This document shows positions 1-8,890 of a DNA stretch of 58,425 nucleotides, piece by piece. A model generated the notes under the pieces. It did no database searches. It was not told the DNA's origin and was given only the letters and a program-made list of their open reading frames with translations. Position 1 is the stretch's first letter, and every line of letters begins with the position of its first letter. Origin of the DNA: Clostridiaceae bacterium (GTDB lineage Bacteria > Bacillota > Clostridia > Lachnospirales > Lachnospiraceae). Position numbers and translations under genes: made by a program. Where the stretch lies: the NCBI GenBank assembly GCA_910575435.1, contig CAJTGI010000019.1:1-58425 (forward strand), given 5' to 3'.

Positions 1-206
1 TACAGCCCCGCCACTCACCTCCACGTGTTCTGTAGTGTGTCAGTCTTATAAAAAGATTATATCAAGAGGTAAAGAAAATAGAAACGAGCGAAGCGAGAGA
101 AACTAAGGTTTCATGACCCTATCGGTGGCTTTCGCGAAGCGGAAAGGCGGATTATAAGAATGACAATGAGAAATTCCATTCCCTGATTCCTGCGGCGGAG
201 AAGGGC

Positions 207-422
207 GTGATTACGGATATCAGCTTCCGGGGCAGCACGCTGGAACTGACCTTGGAGGTCAATGGGATTTCCCTCACCACGAACCGCTCCCTGGAGAGGC
301 GTCATGTGGAAATTGGGGAGGAGATGTGCGTGCTGATTTACCGGGCATACATTCTGGAGGAGGAAGATACCACGGTCTACAAGAACCAGATGTTAAAGGG
401 AGTAGACGTGGAGGCACTGTGA
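207..422 (+). CDS. Short ORF, possible remnant of an ABC-ATPase C-terminal (TOBE-like) domain
   Basis: A 71-codon frame opening with GTG. The frame stays open upstream to the TGA at 114-116, so it could be the tail of a longer gene that was cut off. The beta-rich pattern (ITDISFRGSTLELTLEVNG, then a VLIYRAYI stretch) is reminiscent of the C-terminal TOBE domain of ABC importer ATPases. No ATPase core lies in the preceding sequence. No clear ribosome-binding site precedes the GTG. I see this as a degraded fragment or a small protein of unknown function. The resemblance is by eye only. Confidence 0.3.
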   Translation: MITDISFRGSTLELTLEVNGISLTTNRSLERRHVEIGEEMCVLIYRAYILEEEDTTVYKNQMLKGVDVEAL

Positions 423-467
423 CAGGCGTCGCGGCTCCATGTGTTTGAATTATCCTATAGTATAGCG

Positions 468-514
468 AGGCATAGTGTCCTTCACATTCAAATGCGAAGG
501 ACACTATGCCTTTT
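468..514 (+). terminator. Strong intrinsic terminator
   Basis: A perfect 16-bp inverted repeat (468-483 with 496-511, loop 484-495) is followed by TTTTG. It closes the fragment at 207-422. The rest of 423-707 holds no gene that I can support. Confidence 0.75.
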
Positions 515-707
515 GTAATTTGCCCTTGCTGTTGATGGCGCTTTTCCCATTGCTGATATGACGCTGCGCTCGTCCCATTGTCCCCTCTGACCATATTGAT
601 AACCCATTGGGTTGAGTTTTCTGCCCTCTTGTGCTAACATAGGAGAGACAAAGAACGGCTGTGTAGGCTGTGGCTATTTTTATGCAGCATTTAAGGAGGA
701 GATACAT

Positions 708-1697
708 ATGTGGTGTCCAAAATGTAAGATGGAGTATAGGGAGGGAATCACGGTCTGCGCAGACTGTGGCACGGAACTGGTGGAAGAGTTGGAAAATCTG
801 GTGGATGTCTGCGAGATTAAAGGGGAAGAGCCCGCCAATGAAATGATGGAGTTTTTGAAATATTCCGGCATTGAGAAGCTAAAGAAGGAGTGGGTGGAAG
901 AGACCGAGCGTTTTCGCATATTAGTGGATACGAGGGATGTCCAGAAGGCAGAAAAACTGGTACATGGATATCTTTTGGGAAAAGCCGAGGAACAGCAGGC
1001 AGGGCAGTTGCAGCAGTCCCGGGAAGAGCTGGATGGCGTGAATGAGGCGGAAGGCTATCTGGCAGAAGACGGGATGGATGCAGATGCTGATGGGGAACCT
1101 GTGACAGCAGAGCAAGGGGCAGATGCGGAGGAAGGGTCCGCTCCCATGGAGGGACAGGCAGGAACTGCAAGTGATGCAGGGAAGGAGGCCCTCTTTGACG
1201 AGAAGGTGGAGGAGGAGACAGTGGAACTCCTTTATCACAGGGAGGGAAAAGAGTTTGTAAAGAAATCAGAGAAATACAAGGATGTGAAATTCTCTGGATA
1301 CACTTTGATTTTATTTGGCATTCTGGGTGGCGTATACCTGGCTCTTACCCAGTTGAAGGTGATTCCCCTTTCCTACGATATGCTGATTCTGTGCATTTTG
1401 GGCCTGCTGTTTGCGGGATTTCTCGTGGCGGGAGTGGTTTCCCTAGTGAAAGCTGGTAGGATCAAGAAGGAGATTCCGGCAGAGGAAGAAGAGATGGAAG
1501 CCATCAATCAGTGGATGGAGGAGGAGATTACAGAGGAAAAACTGGCCGGATGGAGAGACGAGAGCGTGTCAGATATGGAGAACGATCTTCTGGTTACCGC
1601 AAAGTTCCACAGATATGTCGGGGAGCAATTCCCAGAGAAGGATGAGGGGATGATAGAGAAATTGGTAGATGATTTTTACGAGAGCCATTTTATGTAG
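708..1697 (+). CDS. Zinc-ribbon membrane protein of unknown function
   Basis: A 330-residue protein. The ATG at 708 is chosen because AAGGAGGA (692-699) sits just upstream and because the protein then opens with a zinc ribbon, Cys3-x2-Cys6 and Cys17-x2-Cys20. A DUF2007-like stretch follows (VDTRDVQKAEKLV). The middle, about residues 90-165, is very acidic and low in complexity, so probably unstructured. Two hydrophobic segments at about 198-218 and 225-248 form a membrane hairpin, and the acidic C-terminal tail is probably cytoplasmic. Zinc-ribbon plus two-TM proteins of this build are common in Clostridia but have no assigned function. It stands alone between terminators. Confidence 0.8.
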   Translation: MWCPKCKMEYREGITVCADCGTELVEELENLVDVCEIKGEEPANEMMEFLKYSGIEKLKKEWVEETERFRILVDTRDVQKAEKLVHGYLLGKAEEQQAGQLQQSREELDGVNEAEGYLAEDGMDADADGEPVTAEQGADAEEGSAPMEGQAGTASDAGKEALFDEKVEEETVELLYHREGKEFVKKSEKYKDVKFSGYTLILFGILGGVYLALTQLKVIPLSYDMLILCILGLLFAGFLVAGVVSLVKAGRIKKEIPAEEEEMEAINQWMEEEITEEKLAGWRDESVSDMENDLLVTAKFHRYVGEQFPEKDEGMIEKLVDDFYESHFM

Positions 1698-1740
1698 AAT
1701 ATTCCCGGCTGCGGGTAGTGGGGAATCGATGGAAATAGAC

Positions 1741-1768
1741 GGAGGGCAGGATAATAATCCTGCCCTCC
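1741..1768. terminator. Bidirectional hairpin between convergent genes
   Basis: GGAGGGCAGGA (1741-1751) and TCCTGCCCTCC (1758-1768) form a perfect 11-bp stem with a 6-nt loop. It lies between the end of the zinc-ribbon gene and the end of the reverse-strand pyrophosphorylase gene. The T-run on either side is weak. A second small palindrome (CCAAACC/GGTTTGG) follows near 1822-1839. Confidence 0.55.
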
Positions 1769-1851
1769 CATGCATTTTCAAAGCAAACTGACATGCCTCA
1801 AGGCGGCATCACCATCTATAACCAAACCTTTGGTTTGGTGTCGATTGCTGG

Positions 1852-3078
1852 CTACAGTGAAATACCATTCTTTTTCAGCAATTCCCTGGCACTCTCTACG
1901 GAGTCAACGCCTGTCTTGTTTTTGATGGGGGCAAATTCTTTCTCCCGCTCTACCTCGAAGGGAAGGCACTTGTCCAATAATTGGATCACGTCCAGAATCA
2001 GAGTCTCGAATTTATATCCGTTGGGTTCTTCCGGCTTCTGGAGGATGCCGGATTCGTCCAGGTAAGGAATCTTTTTCTCCACCACATGGAGGGGCAGGGA
2101 TTTTTCCATGATGCTTTCCACGCTCTCCACATGGAAGAGGTAATTTAGGATGACGCCGAAGTTGTATGCCGGTTCGCCTTTCTCGTCCAGGGTATCCCGC
2201 AGTTGCTCTGTCAGCTCGTAGTATTCGATGATGGAGGGATGGCCATCCTTGAGGCACATAACGCCCACCTTTTCATCGGGATGGTTCTTGCGGACGACTT
2301 TCGCACCTACGTCGCATCCCTGGTCAATGGTGGCACCGATGAAGCAGGGGTCGGCGATGCGCTGCAGAACATTGTCTACTGCGAAGACGTTGAGCCACTC
2401 GATGCCCTCCCGGTGGATCAAATCCAGCAGCCCGGCATTTTTCAGTGATGTGAGCCAGCCCCCGTTTCCGTTAGGGGAAGAGGCCAGCTTCGCCTTGCCT
2501 TCCAGATATATTTTTCCCTGATAATCTGCGGCGGGAGCCATATCCTGCTTGAAGAAGTGGATGTGGTTTCGGTCATAGCCAAAGTAGTTTTTTTCTTGAA
2601 AGAATCCGGTGGTGGCCTGGTGGTTTTTATCGCTGGTCATAATAAAGAGATGAATCCAGGATTTGGTCTCATCCACCACCTGGAATAGATTCTCTATGAT
2701 GCGCTGGAAGATAAATACAGGCTTGGTCAGGCCGATATCGTACATTCCCTTAGGGTTGTCCGAACCCAGCCTGGTGCCCATGCCCCCCGCCAGCAGCACG
2801 GCGCCAACTCTGCCAGCACGGATTGCCTCGGCGCCCTTCTCCAGGTAAGTTCGCCTGTTTTCTGCGATTTCTTCCAGGGTCATAGCCCTGATGGGAGAGA
2901 TGACTTCCCTTCCCTGGGAGGGGGCGGATTCATGGATATGCCCTAGGACGGAGAAGTCATTTTCCATAATCTGGCTGCACAGGGATTCCCGTTCTCTGGC
3001 AGGGAGCTCATCCATATATCGTAGCAGATGTTCCTGGCCGTATTGTTCTAATTTCATTGTTACCTGTTCTAAATTCAT
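1852..3078 (-). CDS. UTP--sugar-1-phosphate uridylyltransferase (UDPGP family)
   Basis: A 408-residue enzyme of the eukaryotic-type UDPGP nucleotidyltransferase family. It carries the signature VLLAGGMGTRLGSDNPKGMY around residues 94-113, where the GG-x-GTRLG loop binds UTP and the Lys contacts phosphate. Later parts (NVFAVDNVLQRIADP, a GYKFETLILD-like stretch) match UDP-N-acetylglucosamine/UDP-glucose pyrophosphorylases. It probably makes a UDP-sugar for envelope or glycan synthesis. Which sugar cannot be told from sequence alone. The start at 3078 follows a purine-rich stretch on the reverse strand. It is monocistronic and divergent from the rplU operon. Confidence 0.88.
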   Translation of the reverse strand: MNLEQVTMKLEQYGQEHLLRYMDELPARERESLCSQIMENDFSVLGHIHESAPSQGREVISPIRAMTLEEIAENRRTYLEKGAEAIRAGRVGAVLLAGGMGTRLGSDNPKGMYDIGLTKPVFIFQRIIENLFQVVDETKSWIHLFIMTSDKNHQATTGFFQEKNYFGYDRNHIHFFKQDMAPAADYQGKIYLEGKAKLASSPNGNGGWLTSLKNAGLLDLIHREGIEWLNVFAVDNVLQRIADPCFIGATIDQGCDVGAKVVRKNHPDEKVGVMCLKDGHPSIIEYYELTEQLRDTLDEKGEPAYNFGVILNYLFHVESVESIMEKSLPLHVVEKKIPYLDESGILQKPEEPNGYKFETLILDVIQLLDKCLPFEVEREKEFAPIKNKTGVDSVESARELLKKNGISL

Positions 3079-3223
3079 AGTTTTCCTCGTTTCTGCAAGG
3101 TGAGTTTCCTCGCCCTGGCTTTATTGCGCTTTCGCCTCTGACTTCATTCTGTACGAAAGGATTGTTTTGTATTCTTTTTTGCCTCGCCTGTCCGCCGTAA
3201 GACTTTTGTCTAAATTCAATAAT

Positions 3224-3251
3224 ATTATAGCCTATCTGAATGATATTGCAA
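3224..3251 (-). promoter_or_regulatory. Promoter for the UDPGP gene
   Basis: Reading the reverse strand, TTGCAA (3251-3246) and TATAAT (3229-3224) are 16 bp apart, about 145 bp before the start codon at 3078. The leader 3079-3223 shows no clear riboswitch. A 65-codon forward frame over this region (3167-3364) lacks a ribosome-binding site and was not called. Confidence 0.5.
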
Positions 3252-3341
3252 TAGCAGCCACCAAGTTACTATTTCTGGTTATTAAAAACATAGGTAGAAT
3301 GACAAAGTGCCAGAATTTGATAGAATATTTGGAAATTGAGA

Positions 3342-3370
3342 TTGACAAGGGGAATGCACTGTGATAAACT
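3342..3370 (+). promoter_or_regulatory. Sigma-A promoter of the rplU operon
   Basis: TTGACA at 3342-3347 and TAAACT at 3365-3370 are separated by exactly 17 bp. Transcription would begin near 3377, leaving a ~110-nt leader before rplU. Confidence 0.7.
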
Positions 3371-3376
3371 ATCCAA

Positions 3377-3486
3377 GTGTGCCGCTTAACGAGGCAAATT
3401 GAAGTCTGTAAAGGATGGGGGAGATTTATCTTCCAATCCCAAGCCAGACGCCGTAGTTAGCGAGTAATGATAAGGAGGAAGATAGG
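3377..3486 (+). promoter_or_regulatory. Probable L21 leader (autoregulatory 5' UTR)
   Basis: The ~110-nt untranslated region between the promoter and rplU sits where Firmicutes carry the structured L21 leader, which is thought to bind the ribosomal protein and feed back on the operon. The stretch has GC-containing blocks (GCCGCTTAACGAGGC, AGCCAGACGCCGTAG). The call rests on position rather than on a matched covariance model. Confidence 0.4.
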
Positions 3487-3792
3487 ATGTACGCAATTAT
3501 TGCAACAGGCGGAAAGCAGTACAAGGTTGCCGAAGGTGATGTCATCAGAGTGGAAAAACTTCCAGTGGAAGCAGGGGAGACCGTTACTTTTGACCAGGTT
3601 CTTGCCGTGAATGATGGCACGATGAAGGCTGGCGCTGACGTGGCAAACGCTACGGTTACCGCATCTGTGGTAAAAGAAGGCCGGGCAAAGAAAGTGATTG
3701 TCTACAGATACAAGAGAAAGACCGGATATCACAAAAAGAACGGTCACAGACAGGCTTTCACACAGGTTAAGATTGACAAGATCAACGCTTAA
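3487..3792 (+). CDS. rplU: 50S ribosomal protein L21
   Basis: A 101-residue L21 protein of normal length. It opens [14 protein letters not shown], the family hallmark, and ends in the [16 protein letters not shown] block that contacts 23S rRNA. AAGGAGG (3471-3477) sets the ATG. It is first in the operon rplU-prp-rpmA, followed by obgE, the classic Firmicute order. It acts in the large ribosomal subunit. Confidence 0.98.
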   Translation: MYAIIATGGKQYKVAEGDVIRVEKLPVEAGETVTFDQVLAVNDGTMKAGADVANATVTASVVKEGRAKKVIVYRYKRKTGYHKKNGHRQAFTQVKIDKINA

Positions 3793-3816
3793 CAGGCATC
3801 AGAAAAGGTGGCGGCG

Positions 3817-4158
3817 ATGATACATGTGACGGTATATGACAACGAGGATGGACAGTATATGGGTTTCGTCTTTCAGGGACATGCGGGTTTCGGGGAGGCG
3901 GGACAGGATATTGTCTGTGCAGGCGTGTCTGCCCTGCTCATCAATGCGGTGAATTCCGTTGAGAGCCTCGCAGGGGATGCCTTCCGTTACAAAGAGCATG
4001 AGGGTGAGGACGAGGTGACATTTTTCCTGACTTCCCATCCCGTTAGCGAAAAGGCAGAGCTGCTGCTGAAATCATTGGTTCTGGGCTTGCAGGGCATAGA
4101 GCATGATTATGGAAAACAGTATTTGAAATTAGAGATTAAGAGAAAGCAGGAGGTGTAG
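3817..4158 (+). CDS. prp: Ribosomal-processing cysteine protease Prp
   Basis: A 113-residue cysteine protease of the YsxB/Prp family, always sandwiched between L21 and L27 in Firmicutes. The catalytic pair is visible: His in FQGHAGF (about residue 22) and Cys in [10 protein letters not shown] (about residue 34). Prp removes the short N-terminal extension of L27 (see rpmA), and in Staphylococcus it also cleaves phage capsid and scaffold proteins bearing the same site. I prefer ATG 3817 over the in-frame GTG at 3808 because AAAGGTGG lies just upstream and the family starts MIxV. The prophage in this window carries a matching cleavage site. Confidence 0.95.
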   Translation: MIHVTVYDNEDGQYMGFVFQGHAGFGEAGQDIVCAGVSALLINAVNSVESLAGDAFRYKEHEGEDEVTFFLTSHPVSEKAELLLKSLVLGLQGIEHDYGKQYLKLEIKRKQEV

Positions 4159-4162
4159 AGAG

Positions 4163-4447
4163 ATGTTAAACATGAACCTTCAGTTATTTGCTCATAAGAA
4201 AGGAATGGGTTCCACCAAGAACGGCAGGGATTCCGAGTCCAAGAGATTAGGGGCAAAGAGAGCAGACGGTCAGTTTGTGCATGCTGGGACGATTCTTTAC
4301 AGGCAGCGTGGCACGAAGATTCATCCGGGAAACAATGTGGGCCGGGGCGGCGATGATACCTTGTTCGCACTGGTGGACGGCGTTGTCCGCTTTGAGAGAA
4401 AAGGAAGAGACAAGAAGCAGGCTTCCGTATATCCGGTTGAGGCTTAA
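4163..4447 (+). CDS. rpmA: 50S ribosomal protein L27, with cleavable N-terminus
   Basis: A 94-residue L27. The mature protein starts [17 protein letters not shown], the segment that reaches the peptidyl-transferase centre. It is preceded by MLNMNLQLF, the Firmicute extension cut by Prp between Phe9 and Ala10. AGGAGGTGT upstream overlaps the end of prp, so the two are translationally close. The seven-residue core MNLQLFA recurs exactly in the phage scaffold at 32049-32069. Confidence 0.98.
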   Translation: MLNMNLQLFAHKKGMGSTKNGRDSESKRLGAKRADGQFVHAGTILYRQRGTKIHPGNNVGRGGDDTLFALVDGVVRFERKGRDKKQASVYPVEA

Positions 4448-4543
4448 TATGTATGAAATGGTTGCTATTCGTGGCCGCATCCCGTGGGGAATGGGTGGCT
4501 ATGAATGGTGGCGCTGAACGAGAACCGCTTTGGCGGTTGTGAG

Positions 4544-4573
4544 AAAGGGGCTGTGGCATGCAGTCCCTTTTTT
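4544..4573 (+). terminator. Terminator/attenuator between rpmA and obgE
   Basis: AAAGGGGCTG (4544-4553) pairs with CAGTCCCTTT (4561-4570) over 10 bp with one G-U wobble, followed by TTTTAG. A smaller hairpin (AACCGC/GCGGTT, about 4523-4537) precedes it. It would reduce read-through from the ribosomal protein genes into obgE. Confidence 0.6.
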
Positions 4574-4601
4574 AGCTGATAGGAAAGAAGGAGGTGGAAG
4601 G

Positions 4602-5891
4602 ATGTTTGCAGATAGTGCGGAAATCTATATTCGTTCGGGAAATGGCGGGGATGGCCATGTGAGTTTCCGCCGGGAACTCTACGTGCCCGCCGGCGGTCCT
4701 GACGGGGGAGATGGCGGAAAAGGCGGGGATTTGATTTTCCAGGTGGACAAGGGAATCAATACTTTGAATGATTTCCGCCATCTTCGGAAATACTGCGCCG
4801 GGGATGGACAGCCTGGCAGCAAGAGGCGCTGCCATGGCGCTAATGGAGAGGACCTGGTGGTGAAGGTGCCGGAGGGCACGGTTGTCCGGGAGAAGGAGTC
4901 GGGCAAGGTAGTGGTGGACATGTCCCACGGATGCACTAGGGAGGTCATTCTCAGGGGCGGCAGGGGTGGCAAGGGAAATATGCACTATGCCACTCCTACC
5001 ATGCAGGTGCCCAAATATGCCCAGCCGGGCAAGCCGGGCAAGGAGCTGCATGTCATTCTGGAGTTAAAGACCATTGCGGACGTGGGGCTGGTGGGATTCC
5101 CGAATGTGGGGAAATCTACTTTTCTGTCCAGAGTGAGTAACGCAAAGCCCAAAATTGCAAACTATCATTTTACTACCTTGCAGCCCATGCTTGGCGTGGT
5201 GGATCTGGAGGGGGCGGATGGCTTTGTCATAGCGGATATTCCCGGATTGATTGAGGGCGCCAGCGATGGCGTGGGACTGGGACACGAATTTCTACGGCAT
5301 ATTGAGCGGACGAAGGTGTTTATCCATATGGTGGACGCTGCCTCCACGGAGGGAAGAGACCCTCTGAACGATATCAAGGTAATCAATGAGGAGTTAAAGA
5401 ACTACAGTTCGGAATTGGCGTCCAGGCCCCAGGTGATTGCTGCCAATAAGACGGATGTATTTTATGGCACGGAGGAGGAGACGGTGATCACGCTCCTGCG
5501 GGAAGAGTTTGAGCCCCAGGGGATTCCGGTGTTTCCCATATCTGCGGTGAGCGGTAAGGGGGTCAGGGAACTGCTATATTATCTGAGGAAGATGCTGGAT
5601 GAGCTTCCTGACGATCCGATTACCTATGAGCGGGAATTTGAACTGGATGCTTTGGACTATCCCGACGAGCCGTATACTGTTTCCTATGACGAGAAGGATG
5701 GCATGTATGTGGTGGAGGGGCCCCGCATTGAGAGGATGCTGGGCTACACCAATCTGGACTCGGAAAAGGGATTTCAATTTTTCCAGAAATTCCTCCACAC
5801 CAGCGGCATTTTGGAAGAGTTGGAAGCCCTGGGGATTGAGGAGGGAGATACGGTAAGAATGTACGAGCTGCAGTTCGACTACTATAAATAG
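4602..5891 (+). CDS. obgE: GTPase Obg
   Basis: A 429-residue Obg GTPase, full length. The glycine-rich Obg fold fills residues 1-158 (GNGGDGHVSFRRE, GGDGGKGGDL). The G domain follows, with P-loop GFPNVGKST, switch/G3 DIPGLIEGA, and NKTD. The C-terminal OCT domain is present (ELDALDYPDEPYTVSYDEKDG). It links GTP/ppGpp status to 50S assembly and, in spore formers, to sporulation onset. The start at 4602 has GGAGGTGG upstream. The longer frame from 4530 lacks a ribosome-binding site and would add 24 non-conserved residues. Confidence 0.97.
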   Translation: MFADSAEIYIRSGNGGDGHVSFRRELYVPAGGPDGGDGGKGGDLIFQVDKGINTLNDFRHLRKYCAGDGQPGSKRRCHGANGEDLVVKVPEGTVVREKESGKVVVDMSHGCTREVILRGGRGGKGNMHYATPTMQVPKYAQPGKPGKELHVILELKTIADVGLVGFPNVGKSTFLSRVSNAKPKIANYHFTTLQPMLGVVDLEGADGFVIADIPGLIEGASDGVGLGHEFLRHIERTKVFIHMVDAASTEGRDPLNDIKVINEELKNYSSELASRPQVIAANKTDVFYGTEEETVITLLREEFEPQGIPVFPISAVSGKGVRELLYYLRKMLDELPDDPITYEREFELDALDYPDEPYTVSYDEKDGMYVVEGPRIERMLGYTNLDSEKGFQFFQKFLHTSGILEELEALGIEEGDTVRMYELQFDYYK

Positions 5892-5905
5892 GACAGGAGG
5901 GGCGT

Positions 5906-6514
5906 ATGGAAGAGATTCTGTTGGAGACTGCTATCTGCGTTGTGGCGGCGTCCCTATTGATGGTAGTACATGAATTGTCAAAGGCGCTGGCTTATATGGC
6001 AATCCAGAGGAGGGAAGGGACCTGCCGGAAATTTGCCCATAGCATTTGGGCAGTTTACCGCTACTTGGACCCTGTAGGAATGCTACTGTCTGTTACCAGC
6101 AGCGTGACATTTTCCAGGCCCTTCATGTTCCGCATACAGAAGAAAAGGACGAATTTGATATTGGGGATTACGGGATTTCTTGTGCTTCTTCTATGCTTTG
6201 GCGGCAGTATTTTTGCCCTTCGTTGTCATGTGTTTGGGGTGCAGGGAATGATTACCCTGTCTGGCCAGGGGCTGGGGATTAAATGCGTTACCCTGCTGAT
6301 CCAGTATTTGGCCATTTTGAGCCTGGGGATGCTGATTGCTAACCTGTTTCCTATTTCCACCTTTGACATGGGGCTGGTCATTGCGGGCATCTCATCCCAG
6401 AAATACCTGAATATTATCAAGATGGATGGGGTGATTAAGATTATTTTCATCCTGGCGGTTTTGCTGAATCTGATTCACTATGGAAGTTACAGGGTGATTC
6501 ATCTGCTATTGTAG
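5906..6514 (+). CDS. M50-like membrane protein with broken protease motif
   Basis: A 202-residue polytopic protein with about five hydrophobic segments. The layout resembles small M50 site-2 proteases (YwhC/SpoIVFB class): a helix with VVHELSKALAY where HExxH should stand, a YLDPVGMLLSV stretch like the family's FDPIG segment, and NLFPISTFDMG like the NPxxxxDGG motif. The second metal-binding His of HExxH is Lys, and the usual Gly pair after Asp is changed. It is therefore probably a non-catalytic relative, or I am over-reading the similarity. Start ATG 5906 has AGGAGGGG upstream, 14 bp after obgE. Confidence 0.65.
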   Translation: MEEILLETAICVVAASLLMVVHELSKALAYMAIQRREGTCRKFAHSIWAVYRYLDPVGMLLSVTSSVTFSRPFMFRIQKKRTNLILGITGFLVLLLCFGGSIFALRCHVFGVQGMITLSGQGLGIKCVTLLIQYLAILSLGMLIANLFPISTFDMGLVIAGISSQKYLNIIKMDGVIKIIFILAVLLNLIHYGSYRVIHLLL

Positions 6515-6603
6515 TGGGATATGATTGTTGAGGGCGATTGATTGGATAGATTTGTTCGGCACTAGCGCAATACAGGCGCATTGTTTGCAGATAACGGAAG
6601 GGC

Positions 6604-7395
6604 ATGGGATTTTTTATGAGCATTTCTGTAAAGTTGGAAGCATTTGACGGTCCCCTGGACTTGTTGCTCCATCTGATTGAAAAGAATAAGATCGATATCT
6701 TTGACATTCCTATCGTGGAGATCACCAGGCAGTACATGGAAATCATTTCCCGGATGGATACCAAGGACATGGACGTGATGAGCGACTTTTTGCTGATGGC
6801 AGCCATGCTCTTGCGGATCAAGTCAAAGATGCTCCTTCCGGTGGAGGTAAACGAGGAGGGAGAGGTGGAGGATCCCAGGGCAGAACTGGTGGAGCGATTG
6901 CTGGAATATAAGACATATAAATATGCATCCCTGGAATTAAAGGATCTGCAGGTGGATGCCTCCAAGCATCTTTTTAAGAAGGCTACCCTGCCAGAAGAGA
7001 TTGCAGACTATCAGGAGGAAATTGATGTCTCTGAGATACTGGGGGATGTGACGCTGGCGAAGCTGCAGAAAATATTCCACAGCGTGATGAAGAAGCAGGT
7101 GGATAAGATTGACCCTATCCGCAGTAAGTTTGGCAAGATTCAGAAGGAGCCTGTAACGCTGACGGAGCGGATGGATTACATCAGGGGATACGCCAGGGAG
7201 CATGGGAGGTTCCGCTTTCGTCAGATGTTGGAGGAGCAGGCGGACAAGATGATGGTGATTGTGAGCTTTCTGGGCGTTTTGGAACTGATGAAGGTAGGAA
7301 GGCTAAAAATTGTCCAGGAAAATATTTTTGATGATATCTGGATTACCTATGAAGATGGGGAGGAAGGGGAAGTGATTCCCACCAGTGCGGGATAG
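6604..7395 (+). CDS. scpA: Segregation and condensation protein A
   Basis: A kleisin subunit of the bacterial Smc condensin. The protein opens with VKLEAFDGPLDLLLHLIEKNKIDI, the N-terminal helix that grips the Smc neck. It has the middle ScpB-binding region and a C-terminal winged helix (FLGVLELMKVGRLKIVQ) that binds the Smc cap. It is about 260 residues, normal for the family. Two starts are possible: ATG 6604 (GGAAGG very close upstream) or ATG 6616, giving MSISVKLEAFDG, which aligns better with relatives. Its stop is 2 bp before scpB. Confidence 0.95.
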   Translation: MGFFMSISVKLEAFDGPLDLLLHLIEKNKIDIFDIPIVEITRQYMEIISRMDTKDMDVMSDFLLMAAMLLRIKSKMLLPVEVNEEGEVEDPRAELVERLLEYKTYKYASLELKDLQVDASKHLFKKATLPEEIADYQEEIDVSEILGDVTLAKLQKIFHSVMKKQVDKIDPIRSKFGKIQKEPVTLTERMDYIRGYAREHGRFRFRQMLEEQADKMMVIVSFLGVLELMKVGRLKIVQENIFDDIWITYEDGEEGEVIPTSAG

Positions 7396-7397
7396 AA

Positions 7398-7979
7398 ATG
7401 GGGAAGATGATGAGATTAGCGGAATTGGAAGCAGTGATAGAAGCGATATTATTTACCATGGGGGAGGCAGTGGAACTGGAGAGGCTGGCGGCGGCTACGG
7501 AGCAGGATGAGGACACCTGCCGCCGGGTGATTCGCAGCATGATGGACAACTATGCCTCGGAAGACCGGGGGATTCAGATTATCGAATTGGACGGCGCCTT
7601 TCAGATGTGTACCAAGGCAACCATGTACGAGGCCATTAATAAGATTGCCCATGTGCCGAAGAAGCATGTGCTGACGGATGTGCTGCTGGAAACCCTGTCG
7701 ATTATCGCCTACAAGCAGCCGGTGACCAAGTTGGAGATCGAGCATATCCGGGGGGTGAAGTCGGACCATCCGGTGAATAAATTGGTGGAGTATCATCTGG
7801 TGTGCGAGGCGGGGAGGCTAGACGCGCCGGGGAGGCCGATTCTCTTTGCCACCACGGAGGATTTCCTGCGAAACTTTGGCATTGAATCGTTGGAGGATTT
7901 GCCGGTGGTGAATCCTGAGAAGATTGAAGACTTTAAGCTGGAGGCGGAAGAGGAAGTGCAGCTGGAGTTGGACATATGA
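7398..7979 (+). CDS. scpB: Segregation and condensation protein B
   Basis: A 193-residue partner of ScpA with two winged-helix domains. The diagnostic blocks are AILFTMGEAVELERLA near the N-terminus and LLETLSIIAYKQPVTKLEIEHIRGV in the middle. It dimerises on ScpA and regulates Smc ATPase and chromosome compaction. It ends with an acidic tail. It is translated directly after scpA. The 139 bp after it, before the convergent DUF1836 gene, holds no clear terminator. Confidence 0.95.
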   Translation: MGKMMRLAELEAVIEAILFTMGEAVELERLAAATEQDEDTCRRVIRSMMDNYASEDRGIQIIELDGAFQMCTKATMYEAINKIAHVPKKHVLTDVLLETLSIIAYKQPVTKLEIEHIRGVKSDHPVNKLVEYHLVCEAGRLDAPGRPILFATTEDFLRNFGIESLEDLPVVNPEKIEDFKLEAEEEVQLELDI

Positions 7980-8118
7980 TTTAAAATCGGAAAAGCGCAC
8001 GGCGGGGCAGATGTATACTATGTCGGAAAATCCAGAAGTGTTGGGGGATTTTGCATCAGAGCTGGCGGGATATATTTTTGCGGCAATGTCAAAATGGAGT
8101 GGTACGGTCATGCATATT

Positions 8119-8721
8119 TTATTGTTTCCTCTTTCCCAGGGTGTTGTCAATCATATTCTCGATAATGGTCTTCTTCACCCAGATGTCAAAACTTAGCATG
8201 CTGATGAAGGCGAAGTCCGTGAGCTGCTTTCTCTCCTCGTCATTTTCTATTTCCTGAAAGGTTTCTCCGGATTTTTTTAGTTTTCGGATCACGTCCCGCA
8301 CCTGGGAGTCGATGTTTCCCAACTGGATATCGAAGATTTCCTTGTACACGTCGTCCAGATTCAGCCCGCCCTTATTGTTGAAAAAGGTATCGCTGATGGG
8401 ATTTAGGATGCATTTGATATCGTTGATGGTCAAAAAATTCTTGAAATAGTAAATGAATATTAAAAGTATCATATGCTCCTTGGTATATTTCTTTTTCTTG
8501 GAGGGGGGGAGCAATGCATTTTTGGTGTAATTGTTAATCATTGTCTTTGTGAGGATCTTGTCCTCCTCGAACCGCTTGGAGGATGCCAGATGCTCGTCCA
8601 TAAAGGTGGTAATCTGATCCATATATAAATCAATGTCAGGAATTTCTTCCGGTGACACATAGTCAATGTTCTGAATGCTTCTGAGAAGATTTAATATTTC
8701 TTTGCTGTATTTGTTTGCCAT
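8119..8721 (-). CDS. DUF1836 domain protein
   Basis: A 200-residue soluble protein on the reverse strand. It carries the DUF1836 layout: a helical N-terminus, then DKILTKTMINNYTKNALLPP (a MerR-like helix-turn-helix pattern) and YTKEHMILLIFIYYFKNFLTINDIKCIL. The HTH-like block suggests DNA binding, but no member has a clear assigned role that I can name. GGAG lies before the ATG on the reverse strand. It is convergent with scpB, and its 5' side (8722-8890) holds no other gene. Confidence 0.8.
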   Translation of the reverse strand: MANKYSKEILNLLRSIQNIDYVSPEEIPDIDLYMDQITTFMDEHLASSKRFEEDKILTKTMINNYTKNALLPPSKKKKYTKEHMILLIFIYYFKNFLTINDIKCILNPISDTFFNNKGGLNLDDVYKEIFDIQLGNIDSQVRDVIRKLKKSGETFQEIENDEERKQLTDFAFISMLSFDIWVKKTIIENMIDNTLGKRKQ

Positions 8722-8890
8722 AATAACTCCAATCTGCTATATTTTTCTTTGCATTATCATGTCTGAAAAAGTATCGGGCGTTACTATTCACAGCCCTTCA
8801 TGGGATAGGCTTTTTGCCAACAGTAACCCCTGAGTAAAAACATTATAGCACATTTTTAAAAAAAAGACATAAAATAAATCGAGGATTGAT

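Noticed and set aside
4107-4559. 150-codon reverse frame over rpmA
   Set aside because: It is antisense to prp and rpmA, which are certain, and has no start signal.
7924-8196. 90-codon frame between scpB and the DUF1836 gene
   Set aside because: It overlaps the ends of both real genes in other frames and lacks a ribosome-binding site.
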